Below, piece by piece: positions 40,520 through 49,472 of a stretch of DNA of 64,000 nucleotides. This DNA is from CALAED01 sp036555725 (GTDB taxonomy: Bacteria; Actinomycetota; Actinomycetes; Streptosporangiales; Streptosporangiaceae), in assembly GCA_036555725.1 (NCBI GenBank), contig DATBKU010000043.1, positions 62,001 to 126,000 of the forward strand, given 5' to 3'. Positions within the stretch are counted from its first letter, which is position 1. Each line of letters starts with the position of its first letter. A program made the position numbers and the translations under genes. The notes under the pieces are model-generated. The model was given only the letters and a program-made list of their open reading frames with translations. It searched no databases and was not told the DNA's origin.

Positions 40520-41494
40520 TCAGTGGGATTCGTCCGGGGTTTCGTCGTCCGCCCAGGACTCGACGTGGGCGCGGAACTCGCGGGCCTCGGCGCGCAGCTC
40601 GGCCTCGGGGTCGAGACCTTCCTCCCGCGCCCGGCGGACCAGTGCGAACAACTCGGCGCCCAGCCCCGCCCTGCCCGCGAACACGTCGTCCGGAGCGCCG
40701 GCCCGGGCCGCCCGGCGCTGCAGCTGCGCGGCCAGCGACAGCGCGGGTTGTCCCATCGGCACGCCGTCGAAGACCGAGGCCGCCCCGCCGTTCTTGTCCG
40801 CTCGCTCGGCGGCCTTGATGTCCTCCCAGTTGGTGATCACCTCGTCGGCGCCGGACACCTGGACGGCGGCGAACACGTGCGGATGCCGCCGGACCAGCTT
40901 GTCGACGATGGCGGCCGCGACGTCGTCGATCGCGAAGCCTGTCTCGTCGTCGCGCTCGGAGGCCACCACGGAGTGGAAGGCCACCTGCAGCAGCACGTCG
41001 CCGAGCTCCTCCCGCAGCGCGTGCAGGTCGCCGCTCTCGATCGTGTCGACGACCTCGTACGCCTCCTCGATGAGGTACGGCGCCAGCGTGGCGTGCGTCT
41101 GCTTGCGGTCCCACGGGCACTCGCGGCGCAGCGTCTCCATCACCGACACCAGGTCGAGCAGCCGTGCGCCCGGCAGGTCGTACGACCCGTGCAGCACCTC
41201 CACCTCGACGGGATCATCGCTGCCGACCACGAGCGCGCCGACCGCCCGCATCAGCTCCTCGTCGCCGCTTGGGCCGGCGACCCAGACGACGCGCTCGGAG
41301 CTCGCCGAGTCCAGCAGCAGCCGCGCGTCCGGCGCCGTCACCTCGACGGGAATCTCGGCCTCGCGCAAGTACGGCAGCAGCGGGTGCCCGTCCGCGGTCA
41401 GCACCCGGGTCGCCGACCGCAGCGCCTCCCACGCCCGCCAGCTCAGCAGGCCGGGCGCGACCCGATGCGTGGTGGCGAGGAAGAGCAGCGACAT
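40520..41494 (-). CDS. mazG: MazG family nucleoside triphosphate pyrophosphohydrolase
   Basis: The 324-residue protein hydrolyses non-canonical or excess NTPs to NMP and pyrophosphate. The MazG core is at about residues 118-225, with LVSVMETLRRECPWDRKQTHATLAPYL, EEAYEVVDTI, EELGDVLLQVAFHS and DVAAAIVDKLVRRHPHVF, holding the E-x3-E and E-x2-D metal ligands. The N-terminal 110 residues resemble a worn tetrapyrrole-methylase-like extension, as in actinobacterial and Bacillus-type MazG. ATG 41494 overlaps the upstream lipoprotein stop by one base (TGATG). In M. tuberculosis the order mfd-mazG-lpqU-eno is known; here mazG has been separated from eno. Confidence 0.95.
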   Translation of the reverse strand: MSLLFLATTHRVAPGLLSWRAWEALRSATRVLTADGHPLLPYLREAEIPVEVTAPDARLLLDSASSERVVWVAGPSGDEELMRAVGALVVGSDDPVEVEVLHGSYDLPGARLLDLVSVMETLRRECPWDRKQTHATLAPYLIEEAYEVVDTIESGDLHALREELGDVLLQVAFHSVVASERDDETGFAIDDVAAAIVDKLVRRHPHVFAAVQVSGADEVITNWEDIKAAERADKNGGAASVFDGVPMGQPALSLAAQLQRRAARAGAPDDVFAGRAGLGAELFALVRRAREEGLDPEAELRAEAREFRAHVESWADDETPDESH

Positions 41495-42153
41495 CAGCCG
41501 GTACCCGACTCCGTCTTGGACAGGCCGTACGCCACCGGGCGGAGCGGCTCGGTCATCTGTGCCGGGTCGAACGCACCGAACCGCGGGTTAACGGTGATCT
41601 TCAGCTTGCCCGCCGCCGCGGAGTACGCCTGCCGGAGCTGCTGGGCCGCCCGCTGCTGCGCGGTCGGGTCGACCTGGCCCTGCGCGTTGGGCACCAGGCC
41701 GTACCGCTGCAGCAGCTGCTGCTGGATGACGGCCACACGGGCGAGATCGGGGGTGAAGCGCACCGGGATGTCGTTGGCGAGCACGCTGGCCGCCACGTTG
41801 GACTGCCCACCGAGGCCGGCGAGCAACCGGTCGACCTCGCCCTGCGACACGGTGACACCCTGCTGCCGGGCGACCTCGTCCCAGACCTTGAAGTCGAGCA
41901 GCTGATAGAGCGCGCTGCGGTGGGGCGAGTCCGGGTCGTACGGGACCCGCTGCCCCTGCTGTTGCGCCTGCTGCTGCAGCAGACCCGCCCGCGGGTTCTT
42001 GGCGAACTCGTCCTGCCACTGCGCGACCGTGCTGTCCAGCTCCGATGTGGTGACGCGGTCATCGCCGACGGTCGCCGCGGCCCCCATCTTCACCGGGCCG
42101 CAGGCGGCCAGCAGCGCCCCAACGGCAACCACGCACAACGCCGTACGGAACAT
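41494..42153 (-). CDS. SurA N-terminal domain lipoprotein (chaperone/PPIase-like)
   Basis: The precursor of about 219 residues has a lipoprotein signal peptide with lipobox GALLAACGP. A SurA_N-type domain follows: AATVGDDRVTTSELDSTVAQWQDEF, then helices rich in Gln and Leu (LQQQAQQQGQ) with QLLDFKVWDEVARQQGVTVSQGEV. It lacks the parvulin PPIase catalytic domain, so a chaperone-like role for exported proteins is more likely than isomerase activity. ATG 42153 is chosen because AGAGGA precedes it by about six bases; ATG 42177 is an alternative. It lies between mfd and mazG and is coupled to mazG. Confidence 0.88.
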   Translation of the reverse strand: MFRTALCVVAVGALLAACGPVKMGAAATVGDDRVTTSELDSTVAQWQDEFAKNPRAGLLQQQAQQQGQRVPYDPDSPHRSALYQLLDFKVWDEVARQQGVTVSQGEVDRLLAGLGGQSNVAASVLANDIPVRFTPDLARVAVIQQQLLQRYGLVPNAQGQVDPTAQQRAAQQLRQAYSAAAGKLKITVNPRFGAFDPAQMTEPLRPVAYGLSKTESGTG

Positions 42154-42210
42154 CAACGTCCTCTTCACCTCGATCATTGTGCCCTACCTCCCGCGCAGCG
42201 TTCGGCCTGC

Positions 42211-45200
42211 TCAGTGTGTCTCCGCGGGAGCCGGGAGGAGCAGGGCCTCGAGCAGGTCGGTGCACCATTTCAGCAGCTCCTGGTCGCGCAGCGGACGGCC
42301 GCCGAGCGGCGCCGTCTTGGGGACGGGCACCAGCAGGGTGTTGGTCTGCGTCTTGAGCAGGCTCTTCGGGTACAGCCGCTGCAACCGTACCTGCCGCGAC
42401 TCGGGCAGCGTGACCGGGGCGAACCGGACGTGGTTGCCCTGGATGCCCACATCGGTGAGCCCGGCTCGGCGCGCCTTGGCGCGGAACCGCGCCACCTCTA
42501 GGAGGTTCAGGAGCGGCACCGGCAGCTCGCCGTACCGGTCCTTGAGCTCCTCGTGCACGGCGAGCACCTGCTCGTCGTCCTCGATGCCGGCGATCCGCTT
42601 GTACGCCTCCAGCCGGAGCCGCTCCCCCGGTACGTACTCGTGCGGGATGTGCGCGTCGACCGGCAGCTCGACCTTGACCTCGGGCGTCTCGGCTGGGCCC
42701 TCGTCGCGCAGCTCGCGGACGGCCTCGCCGACCATCCTGACGTACAGGTCGAACCCGACGCCCGCGATGTGCCCGGACTGCTCGGCGCCCAGGATGTTGC
42801 CGGCGCCGCGGATCTCCAGGTCCTTCATCGCGACGAACATGCCGGCGCCGATCTCGGTGTGTTGCGCGATGGTGGCCAGCCGCTCGTGCGCGGTCTCGGT
42901 GAGCGGCACCTCGGGCGGGTAGAGGAAGTACGCGTACGCCCGCTCGCGCCCGCGCCCCACGCGCCCGCGCAGCTGGTGCAGCTGCGACAGGCCGTACGTG
43001 TCGGCCCGGTCCACGATCAGCGTGTTGGCGTTGGGGATGTCGAGGCCGGACTCCACGATCGTGGTGGCGACCAGCACGTCGTAGTTCTTCTCCCAGAAGT
43101 CGACCATGACCTGTTCGAGCTGGTGCTCGTTCATCTGGCCGTGCGCGGTGGCGATCCGCGCCTCCGGAATGAGCTTGGCGAGGTTGGCGGCCACCCGGTC
43201 GATCGACCGCACCCGGTTGTGCACGAAGAACACCTGGCCCTCGCGCAGCAGCTCGCGCCGGATGGCCGCGGCGATCTGCTTCTCGTCGTACGGGCCGACG
43301 AAGGTGAGGATCGGGTGCCGTTCCTCGGGCGGGGTGAGGATCGTCGACATCTCGCGGATGCCGGTGAGCCCCATCTCGAGCGTGCGCGGGATCGGGGTGG
43401 CCGACATGGCGAGCACGTCGACCTGCGTGCGCAGCCGCTTGAGCTGTTCCTTGTGCTCGACGCCGAATCGCTGCTCCTCGTCGACGATCACCAGGCCGAG
43501 ATCCTTGAAGCGGGTCTCCGGCGACAGCAGCCGGTGCGTACCGATGACGATGTCGACCGTGCCGCCGGCGATGCCGCGCAGCGTCTCGCGCGCCTCCGCG
43601 TCGGACTGGAACCGCGACAGCGGCTTGACCGAGACGGGGAACGGGCCGAACCGCTCGGAAAACGTGGACATGTGCTGCTGCACCAGCAGCGTCGTCGGGA
43701 CCAGGACGGCCACCTGCTTGCCGTCCTGGACGGCCTTGAAGGCCGCGCGGACCGCGATCTCGGTCTTGCCATAGCCGACGTCGCCGCAGATCAGCCGGTC
43801 CATCGGCACCGGCTTTTGCATGTCGACCTTGACCTCGTCGATGGCGGCCAGCTGGTCCGGCGTCTCGACGTACGGGAAGGCGTCCTCCAGCTCCCGCTGC
43901 CACGGCGTGTCCGCGCCGAACTCATACCCCGGGCTGGCCATGCGCGCCGAGTACAGCCTGATCAGCTCGCCGGCGATCTGCCGTACCGCCCGGCGGGCCC
44001 GGCCCTTGGCCTTCTGCCAGTCGGCGCCGCCCAGCCGGTGCAGCGACGGCGCCTCGCCCCCGACGTACCGGGTGATCTCCTCCAGTTGGTCGGTCGGCAC
44101 GAACAGCCGGTCGCCCTTGGCGTACTCCAGGACGAGGTACTCCCGGGTCGCGCCCTGGACGGTGCGGCTCACCATCTCGACGTACCGGCCCACGCCGTGT
44201 TGCTCGTGCACGATGTAGTCGCCCGTGGTGAGCTGCAGCGGGTCGATGCCGCCGCGGCGCCGCGACGGCAGCCGCCGCATGTCCTTCGTCGACGACCGCT
44301 GCCCGGACAGGTCGGCCTCGGTGACGACCGCCAGCCGCACGGCCTCCCACACGAAGCCGTACTCCAGCCGGCCGCACACGACGTGCACCAGCGCGGGCTC
44401 CGGGGCCTCGGGCAAGTCGCCCAGCCTGGCGCCGAGCCCGTCCTCGCGGACCACCTCGGCGATCCGTTCGGCCGGACCGTGGCCCTCGGTGACCAGCACC
44501 ACGCGCCAGCCGTCGTGCACCCAGCCCTTGACATCGGCGAGCATCCGGGCCGTGTCGCCGCGGTACGCCTCCGCCGCACGCGCCCCGATCGGCAGCGCCT
44601 CGTCGTCGAGCTCCTCGTCGTGGGTGAACGGCGTGGCACTCCACCACGGGATGTCGAGCTCGGCGGCGCGGCCGCGCACCTCCTCGATGGTCTTGTACGC
44701 GGCGGCGCCCAGATCGATCGGCGCCTCGCCGCCGGCGGCCGCGTTGACCCACGAAGCCTCGAGGAACTCCTGGCTGGTACGGACGAGCTCGGTGGCCCTG
44801 GTACGGATCCGCTCCGGGTCGCAGACGAGGACGTACGAACCCGCGGGCAGCACATCGAGCAGCAGCACCATGTCGTCGGCGAGAACCGGGGAGAACGCCT
44901 CCATGCCCTCGATCGCGTCGCCGTCGGCCATCGAACCGAGGATCCCGGCGAGGCTCGGGTGCTCGTCGGCCAGCCGCCGGGCGCGCTCGCGCACCTCCGG
45001 AGTAAGCGGCAACTCCCGGCACGGCGGCGCCCACAAACTGTGCTTCCCCGACCGTTCCTCCCCGACCAACCGGCCACCTCGGCCAACCCCGCCGACCGCC
45101 TCGGCCGGCGCCACCTCCAGCGACCGCTGGTCGGCGGCCCTGAAGTAGCGGATCTCCTCGATCGTGTCGCCCCAGAACTCGACCCGTTGCGGATGCTCCT

Positions 45201-45792
45201 CGGTCGGCGGGAAGACGTCGAGGATGCCGCCGCGCACCGCGATCTCGCCGCGCTTTTCGACCAGATCGACCCGCCGGTAGCCGGCGGCCACCAGGCGCCC
45301 GACGACCTCGTCGAGATCGGCCTCGTCACCCGGGCGCAGCCGTACCGGCTCAAGGTCACCGAGGCCGGCCACGATCGGCTGCAGTACGGCCCGTACCGGC
45401 GTGACCACGACGTCGAGCGGGCCACTCGCGGGCTCGCCGGGCTCCGGGTGGGCGAGCCGGCGCAGCACGGCGAGCCGCTGGCCGACGGTGTCGGAGCGGG
45501 GGGACAGCCGTTCGTGCGGCAGGGTCTCCCACGCGGGGAAGAGCGCCACCCGGTCCGGGTCGAGCAGGCTGGTGAGGGCGGCGGTCAGGTCTTCGGCCTC
45601 CCGGCCGGTAGCGGTGACCGCCAGCACCGTTTTCTTGTCGATGGCACGGGCCAGCGCGCCGGCGAGCAGCGGGCGCAGCGCGGGCGGGGCGATCAGGTCG
45701 TAGTTGCCCGGCGGCGGCGTGGCCGTGGCGTCGAGGGCGCGCCGCAGCGCCGGGTCGGTACGGACGAGGTCAAGAAGTCCAGAAAGCGTCAT
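42211..45792 (-). CDS. mfd: Transcription-repair coupling factor Mfd
   Basis: This protein of about 1193 residues displaces stalled RNA polymerase and recruits UvrA to template-strand lesions. Landmarks in order are the UvrB-like N-terminal region (PPALRPLLAGALARAI, SLLDPDRVALFPAWETLPHE), the RNA polymerase-interaction domain near DYIVHEQHGVGRYVEMV, the helicase motifs ICGDVGYGKTEIAVRAAF (Walker A) and LVIVDEEQRFGVEHKE (DEEQ box), SATPIPRTLEMGL, and RGRVGRGRERAYAYF. ATG 45792 is the best family start. GTG 45843 is also open but adds 17 residues of unusual composition. No strong ribosome site is seen at either. Confidence 0.97.
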   Translation of the reverse strand: MTLSGLLDLVRTDPALRRALDATATPPPGNYDLIAPPALRPLLAGALARAIDKKTVLAVTATGREAEDLTAALTSLLDPDRVALFPAWETLPHERLSPRSDTVGQRLAVLRRLAHPEPGEPASGPLDVVVTPVRAVLQPIVAGLGDLEPVRLRPGDEADLDEVVGRLVAAGYRRVDLVEKRGEIAVRGGILDVFPPTEEHPQRVEFWGDTIEEIRYFRAADQRSLEVAPAEAVGGVGRGGRLVGEERSGKHSLWAPPCRELPLTPEVRERARRLADEHPSLAGILGSMADGDAIEGMEAFSPVLADDMVLLLDVLPAGSYVLVCDPERIRTRATELVRTSQEFLEASWVNAAAGGEAPIDLGAAAYKTIEEVRGRAAELDIPWWSATPFTHDEELDDEALPIGARAAEAYRGDTARMLADVKGWVHDGWRVVLVTEGHGPAERIAEVVREDGLGARLGDLPEAPEPALVHVVCGRLEYGFVWEAVRLAVVTEADLSGQRSSTKDMRRLPSRRRGGIDPLQLTTGDYIVHEQHGVGRYVEMVSRTVQGATREYLVLEYAKGDRLFVPTDQLEEITRYVGGEAPSLHRLGGADWQKAKGRARRAVRQIAGELIRLYSARMASPGYEFGADTPWQRELEDAFPYVETPDQLAAIDEVKVDMQKPVPMDRLICGDVGYGKTEIAVRAAFKAVQDGKQVAVLVPTTLLVQQHMSTFSERFGPFPVSVKPLSRFQSDAEARETLRGIAGGTVDIVIGTHRLLSPETRFKDLGLVIVDEEQRFGVEHKEQLKRLRTQVDVLAMSATPIPRTLEMGLTGIREMSTILTPPEERHPILTFVGPYDEKQIAAAIRRELLREGQVFFVHNRVRSIDRVAANLAKLIPEARIATAHGQMNEHQLEQVMVDFWEKNYDVLVATTIVESGLDIPNANTLIVDRADTYGLSQLHQLRGRVGRGRERAYAYFLYPPEVPLTETAHERLATIAQHTEIGAGMFVAMKDLEIRGAGNILGAEQSGHIAGVGFDLYVRMVGEAVRELRDEGPAETPEVKVELPVDAHIPHEYVPGERLRLEAYKRIAGIEDDEQVLAVHEELKDRYGELPVPLLNLLEVARFRAKARRAGLTDVGIQGNHVRFAPVTLPESRQVRLQRLYPKSLLKTQTNTLLVPVPKTAPLGGRPLRDQELLKWCTDLLEALLLPAPAETH

Positions 45793-45993
45793 CTTCTGCC
45801 AAGGTGTCGTCGCGCCGGGAGCAACCGGCACAGCACAAATCACCCGGAACCAGCTTGGGGGGCCCGGGTCAGGATTTCAGCCTACGCGGCGGGTCCGACA
45901 CTCCTCACCCATAGCGGCCACGGGCCTGGATGCGACACGGACAAAGTCCAACTTCGCCCACGCTCCGCGGTCAAACAGCTACGCTGCGGAATT

Positions 45994-46707
45994 ATGACCG
46001 ATCTGCGAGACGCGCCGACCCACGACGGCCATCCATTCTCTCAGCGCGTTCGGGAGTACAGCTACAACCGGCCCCTGCAGCGGATTCAGGTGCTGGAGGC
46101 CGGCTGCGGCTGGAGCCACGGTCTCGACCTCGGCACCCTCGACTGCCACGTCACCGGCGTCGACGTCGACTCGCCCACGCTGCGGGCCCACACAGTCGCC
46201 CGGCCCGATCTCGACGCCTGGCACCTGGGCGACCTCCGTACGGTACCGCTGCCGCCACGCGGGTACGACGTAGTGCACGCCCCGTTCCTGATCGAGCGCA
46301 TCTCCCAGGCGGAACTGGTGCTCGACCGGTTCGTCGCGGCCCTCAAACCGGGCGGGCTGCTGCTCGTCCGGCTGCACGACCGGGCCACCGCGTACGGGCT
46401 CATCGACCGGCTGCTGCCCGGCTGGCTGCGCGGCCGCATGGGGCCGGTGGACGACGCGCCGCCGCCGGTGTACGAGCCGGTGGCGTCGCACCGGGGCATG
46501 CGCTGGTACTGCGTCATGCGGGGGCTGGTCGTCGCCGAGGAGTACGTCTCACGTGACTCGGTGGCCGCATTCGGCCGCTGGAACACCATCGTCGGCCGAC
46601 TGGGCCGAGCGATCGCCGCGCTGTCCGGGGGCCGGTTGACCGCCGACCACAGCGAGGTGACGCTGGTGATCCGTAAGCCCGAGAACCGCTTCGCCCGGGT
46701 GATCTAA
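45994..46707 (+). CDS. Class I SAM-dependent methyltransferase
   Basis: The 237-residue protein has the methyltransferase fold with motif I VLEAGCGWSHGLDL, the acidic end of strand 2 in VTGVDVD, and motif IV-like GYDVVHAPFLIERI. The post-motif LKPGGLLLVRLHDR is typical of Methyltransf_11 members. The substrate is unknown. It is the first plus-strand gene after mfd and is divergent from it, with a 200-base intergenic space. The APS kinase gene follows after 62 bases in the same direction. Since that gene serves sulfate activation and the region makes polysaccharide, a sugar or lipid acceptor is possible but not shown. Confidence 0.82.
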   Translation: MTDLRDAPTHDGHPFSQRVREYSYNRPLQRIQVLEAGCGWSHGLDLGTLDCHVTGVDVDSPTLRAHTVARPDLDAWHLGDLRTVPLPPRGYDVVHAPFLIERISQAELVLDRFVAALKPGGLLLVRLHDRATAYGLIDRLLPGWLRGRMGPVDDAPPPVYEPVASHRGMRWYCVMRGLVVAEEYVSRDSVAAFGRWNTIVGRLGRAIAALSGGRLTADHSEVTLVIRKPENRFARVI

Positions 46708-46769
46708 GCCTTCAGGGTGTTACCGTTTCGCCGGAGGGTGCCGCTGACCTGGCGAATCGGAGGCGAGGG

Positions 46770-48323
46770 GTGACCGGAGAACCTGGCCTGCCCGACGATG
46801 ACGAAGACGTGCCGTCGTGGACTCCCGACGACGTCGCACTCGCCCGCCTCGAGCTGCTGCTGTCCGGTGGCTTCGCACCGCTGACCGGCTTCCTCGGCTC
46901 CCGCGACACCGAGGCCGTGCTGACGAGCAGGCGGCTCGCCGACGGCACCCCCTGGCCCGTGCCGATCACGCTCGCCGTACCTGCGCGGCTGGCCGACGAC
47001 CTGGCCGCCCGCCCCGAGGGCCGGCGGCGGCTCATCCTGCAGGACCCGGAGGGCACCCCGCTGGCCGTGCTGGACGTCATGGAGATCTGGCCGTACGGCG
47101 ACGACGCCCGGCTGGCCGGGCCGGTCACCGCGGTGCGCCCGCCAGAGCACGGCACCTTCCGCGGGCTGCGCCGAACGCCGGACGAGGTTCGCGCCGAGCT
47201 CGATGACGGCCCGGTGCTGGTCGTCGCCACCCGGGCCCCACTGCACCGCCGCGAAACGGGCCAGCTTCGCCAGGTCGCCGAGAAGCTCGGCGGCACCGTC
47301 CTCGTGCTGCCGCTGCTGACCGGCGCGCATCAGGACGGCCTCGTGCGCGCGCTGCTCGCCATCCGCAAGGAGATCCCGGGCGAGGCGCTGGTCGTACCGG
47401 TACCGCTCGACGAGGAGATGGCTTCGGGCGGCGCAATGGGTAGGGACGCGGAGCGCGACCTGCTGCTGCGCGCCCACGTCGCGGCGGCGTACGGCGGAAC
47501 GCATCTGTTCCTGCCGACGCCGGAGGAGGGCACGGCCGCCGACCTGCAATCCGGCCGGTCCGTCGGCGAGCTGCCGATCGAGATCGTGCTGCCCGAGCCG
47601 TGGGCGTACGACGAAAGCGTCGAGGTCTGGCGCCCGGTCGCCCGGATCGAGCCAGACCACGCGCGCGCCGAGAACCTCGACCTCGACGCGATGCTGGACC
47701 GCGGCGAGCCCATCCCCGAGTGGTACACCTTCCCGGCGGTCGCCCGCGAGCTGCGGGCCGCGCGCCCGCCGCGGCACGAGCGCGGGCTCACCGTGTTCTT
47801 CACCGGCCTGTCCGGCTCCGGCAAGTCAACGATCGCCCGCGGCCTCGCCGACGCGCTGATCGAGCGCGGCGGCCGTACGGTCACGCTGCTCGACGGCGAC
47901 GTCGTACGGCGGCTGCTGTCGGCGGGGCTGACGTTCTCCAAGGCCGACCGCGACCTCAACATCCGCCGGATCGGCTTTGTCGCCGCCGAGGTGACCAGGC
48001 ACGGCGGGCTGGCCATCTGCGCGCCGATCGCGCCCTACACCGCCACGCGCACCGAGGTACGGCGCATGGTGTCGGACGTCGGCGATTTCGTCCTCGTGTA
48101 CGTGGCGACGCCGCTGGCCGAGTGCGAGCGCCGCGACCGCAAGGGTTTGTACGCGAAGGCGCGGGCGGGCCTCATCCCGGAGTTCACGGGGATTTCCGAT
48201 CTGTACGAGCCGCCCGACGACGCCGACCTCGTCCTCGACACGACGCACATGGAGCCGGCGGCCGCGGTCGACGCGGTCCTGGGCCTGCTGATCGCCGGCG
48301 GCTGGGTGCCGGCGGACGACTAG
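46770..48323 (+). CDS. cysC: Adenylyl-sulfate (APS) kinase with degenerate ATP-sulfurylase N-terminal domain
   Basis: The 517-residue protein has two domains. Residues about 1-335 match ATP sulfurylase in layout (WTPDDVALARLELLLSGGFAPLTGF), but the active sites look lost. The QTRNPxHRAH motif reads ATRAPLHRRE, and the GRDHAG loop is not visible. Residues 340-517 are APS kinase with P-loop FTGLSGSGKSTIARGL, LDGDVVRRLLSAGL, DRDLNIRRIGFVAAEV and APIAPYTATR, all intact. It therefore probably converts APS to PAPS, using APS made by the CysDN enzyme encoded at 62.1-64.0 kb. GTG 46770 is the start. The sulfite exporter-type gene follows. Confidence 0.88.
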   Translation: MTGEPGLPDDDEDVPSWTPDDVALARLELLLSGGFAPLTGFLGSRDTEAVLTSRRLADGTPWPVPITLAVPARLADDLAARPEGRRRLILQDPEGTPLAVLDVMEIWPYGDDARLAGPVTAVRPPEHGTFRGLRRTPDEVRAELDDGPVLVVATRAPLHRRETGQLRQVAEKLGGTVLVLPLLTGAHQDGLVRALLAIRKEIPGEALVVPVPLDEEMASGGAMGRDAERDLLLRAHVAAAYGGTHLFLPTPEEGTAADLQSGRSVGELPIEIVLPEPWAYDESVEVWRPVARIEPDHARAENLDLDAMLDRGEPIPEWYTFPAVARELRAARPPRHERGLTVFFTGLSGSGKSTIARGLADALIERGGRTVTLLDGDVVRRLLSAGLTFSKADRDLNIRRIGFVAAEVTRHGGLAICAPIAPYTATRTEVRRMVSDVGDFVLVYVATPLAECERRDRKGLYAKARAGLIPEFTGISDLYEPPDDADLVLDTTHMEPAAAVDAVLGLLIAGGWVPADD

Positions 48324-48411
48324 GGAACTTTGTCCGATTGCCGGGAAGGGCATAACCTACTTAACCGGCTTTCCCTATAGGTCCGATAGGTGAGGTAGAG
48401 AGAGCATCGCG

Positions 48412-49368
48412 ATGCACTTCGACTACACCATGGCGGCCGGCTCGTTTTTCGTCGCCATCATCGTCGGCCTGACCGGCATGGGCGGCGGCGCCCTGATGAC
48501 GCCGATGCTGGTCACCTTCTTCGGCGTGCCCCCGCTGGCGGCGGTCTCCAGCGACCTGGTCGCGGCCGCCGTGATGAAGCCGGTGGGCAGCTTCGTGCAC
48601 TACCGGCGCGGCACCGTCAACCTCAAGCTGGTCGCGTGGCTGTGCGCGGGCTCGGTACCCGCGGCGTTCTGCGGGGTGCTGATCGCCCGGGCGCTGGGCG
48701 ACGGCGAGGACGTCCAGGCCGTCATCAAGAAGGCGCTGGGGGTCGCGCTGCTCATCGCGGCCGCCGGACTCACCATACGGGCGTACCTGGCGCTGGTGGA
48801 CCGGGCCCGGCAGCGGGGGGCGGGGCGCCGTACGGCCGCGCCCGGCAGTCCCGCCGCGACGGAGCCACCCGCCATCGCGGTGCGCCCGGTCCCGACTCTG
48901 GTGGTCGGAGTGGTGGGCGGCCTGATCGTCGGCATGACGTCGGTCGGATCGGGTTCGCTGATCATCGTGGCCCTGCTCGCCCTCTACCCGAAGCTCACCT
49001 CCAACCACCTCGTCGGCACCGACCTGTTGCAGGCCGTGCCGCTCGTGATGTCGGCCGCGCTCGGCCACATCCTGTTCGGCGACTTCCAGCTCCAGGTCAC
49101 CGCCGCCCTGCTGGTCGGGTCGATCCCGGGCGTCTATCTGGGCTCGATGATCTCGTCGCGGGCGCCCGGCGGCCTGATCAGGCGGGTGCTCGCGTTCGTG
49201 CTGCTGGCCTCGGCCCTGAAGATGTTCAACGTCGACAACATCGTGCTCGCCTGGACGCTGGTCGGCGTTCTCGTCGTGGGGACCGGCGCGTGGATGGCGC
49301 TGCGCCGGAGTAAGGGCCTGCCGGCGCTGGCGCGGCTGGAAAATCGCGAATCTGTCGGGACCGGATAG
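48412..49368 (+). CDS. TauE/SafE family membrane permease
   Basis: The 318-residue protein has about eight hydrophobic segments, with two related halves. The N-terminal part carries FFVAIIVGLTGMGGGALMTPML (the GxGGG element of the family), and the second half has VGVVGGLIVGMTSVGSGSLIIVAL. DUF81/TauE/SafE proteins export sulfite, sulfoacetate or related anions, or import sulfonates; direction and substrate are not decided here. It lies 88 bases after the APS kinase gene, so a role in sulfur-compound balance fits. A coding-strand GGTGAGGTAGAGAGAG precedes the ATG. Confidence 0.88.
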   Translation: MHFDYTMAAGSFFVAIIVGLTGMGGGALMTPMLVTFFGVPPLAAVSSDLVAAAVMKPVGSFVHYRRGTVNLKLVAWLCAGSVPAAFCGVLIARALGDGEDVQAVIKKALGVALLIAAAGLTIRAYLALVDRARQRGAGRRTAAPGSPAATEPPAIAVRPVPTLVVGVVGGLIVGMTSVGSGSLIIVALLALYPKLTSNHLVGTDLLQAVPLVMSAALGHILFGDFQLQVTAALLVGSIPGVYLGSMISSRAPGGLIRRVLAFVLLASALKMFNVDNIVLAWTLVGVLVVGTGAWMALRRSKGLPALARLENRESVGTG

Positions 49369-49472
49369 CCACGCTAGACGGACCGGACACTTCGTAAACA
49401 ACGCCCAGCTTTCCTAGAAAATCAGGTAACGAGCTGGTCGCCGCCACGTGAACGCGGCTATATTTCGCCGCC

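Noticed and set aside
39329..41905. Plus-strand 858-codon frame opposite the PBP and mazG genes
   Set aside because: It has no recognisable domain and a composition typical of antisense frames in high-GC DNA. The minus strand carries clear PBP and MazG motifs.
42553..46707. A very long open frame (more than 1300 codons) antisense to mfd and running into the methyltransferase gene
   Set aside because: It is a GC-rich shadow frame. mfd on the minus strand has all helicase motifs, and only the last 238 codons of the plus-strand frame encode a recognisable protein, which I annotated separately.
48412..49368. Sulfate importer for the APS kinase
   Set aside because: TauE/SafE proteins are usually exporters or sulfonate-related carriers. 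Calling it a sulfate importer would go beyond the evidence.
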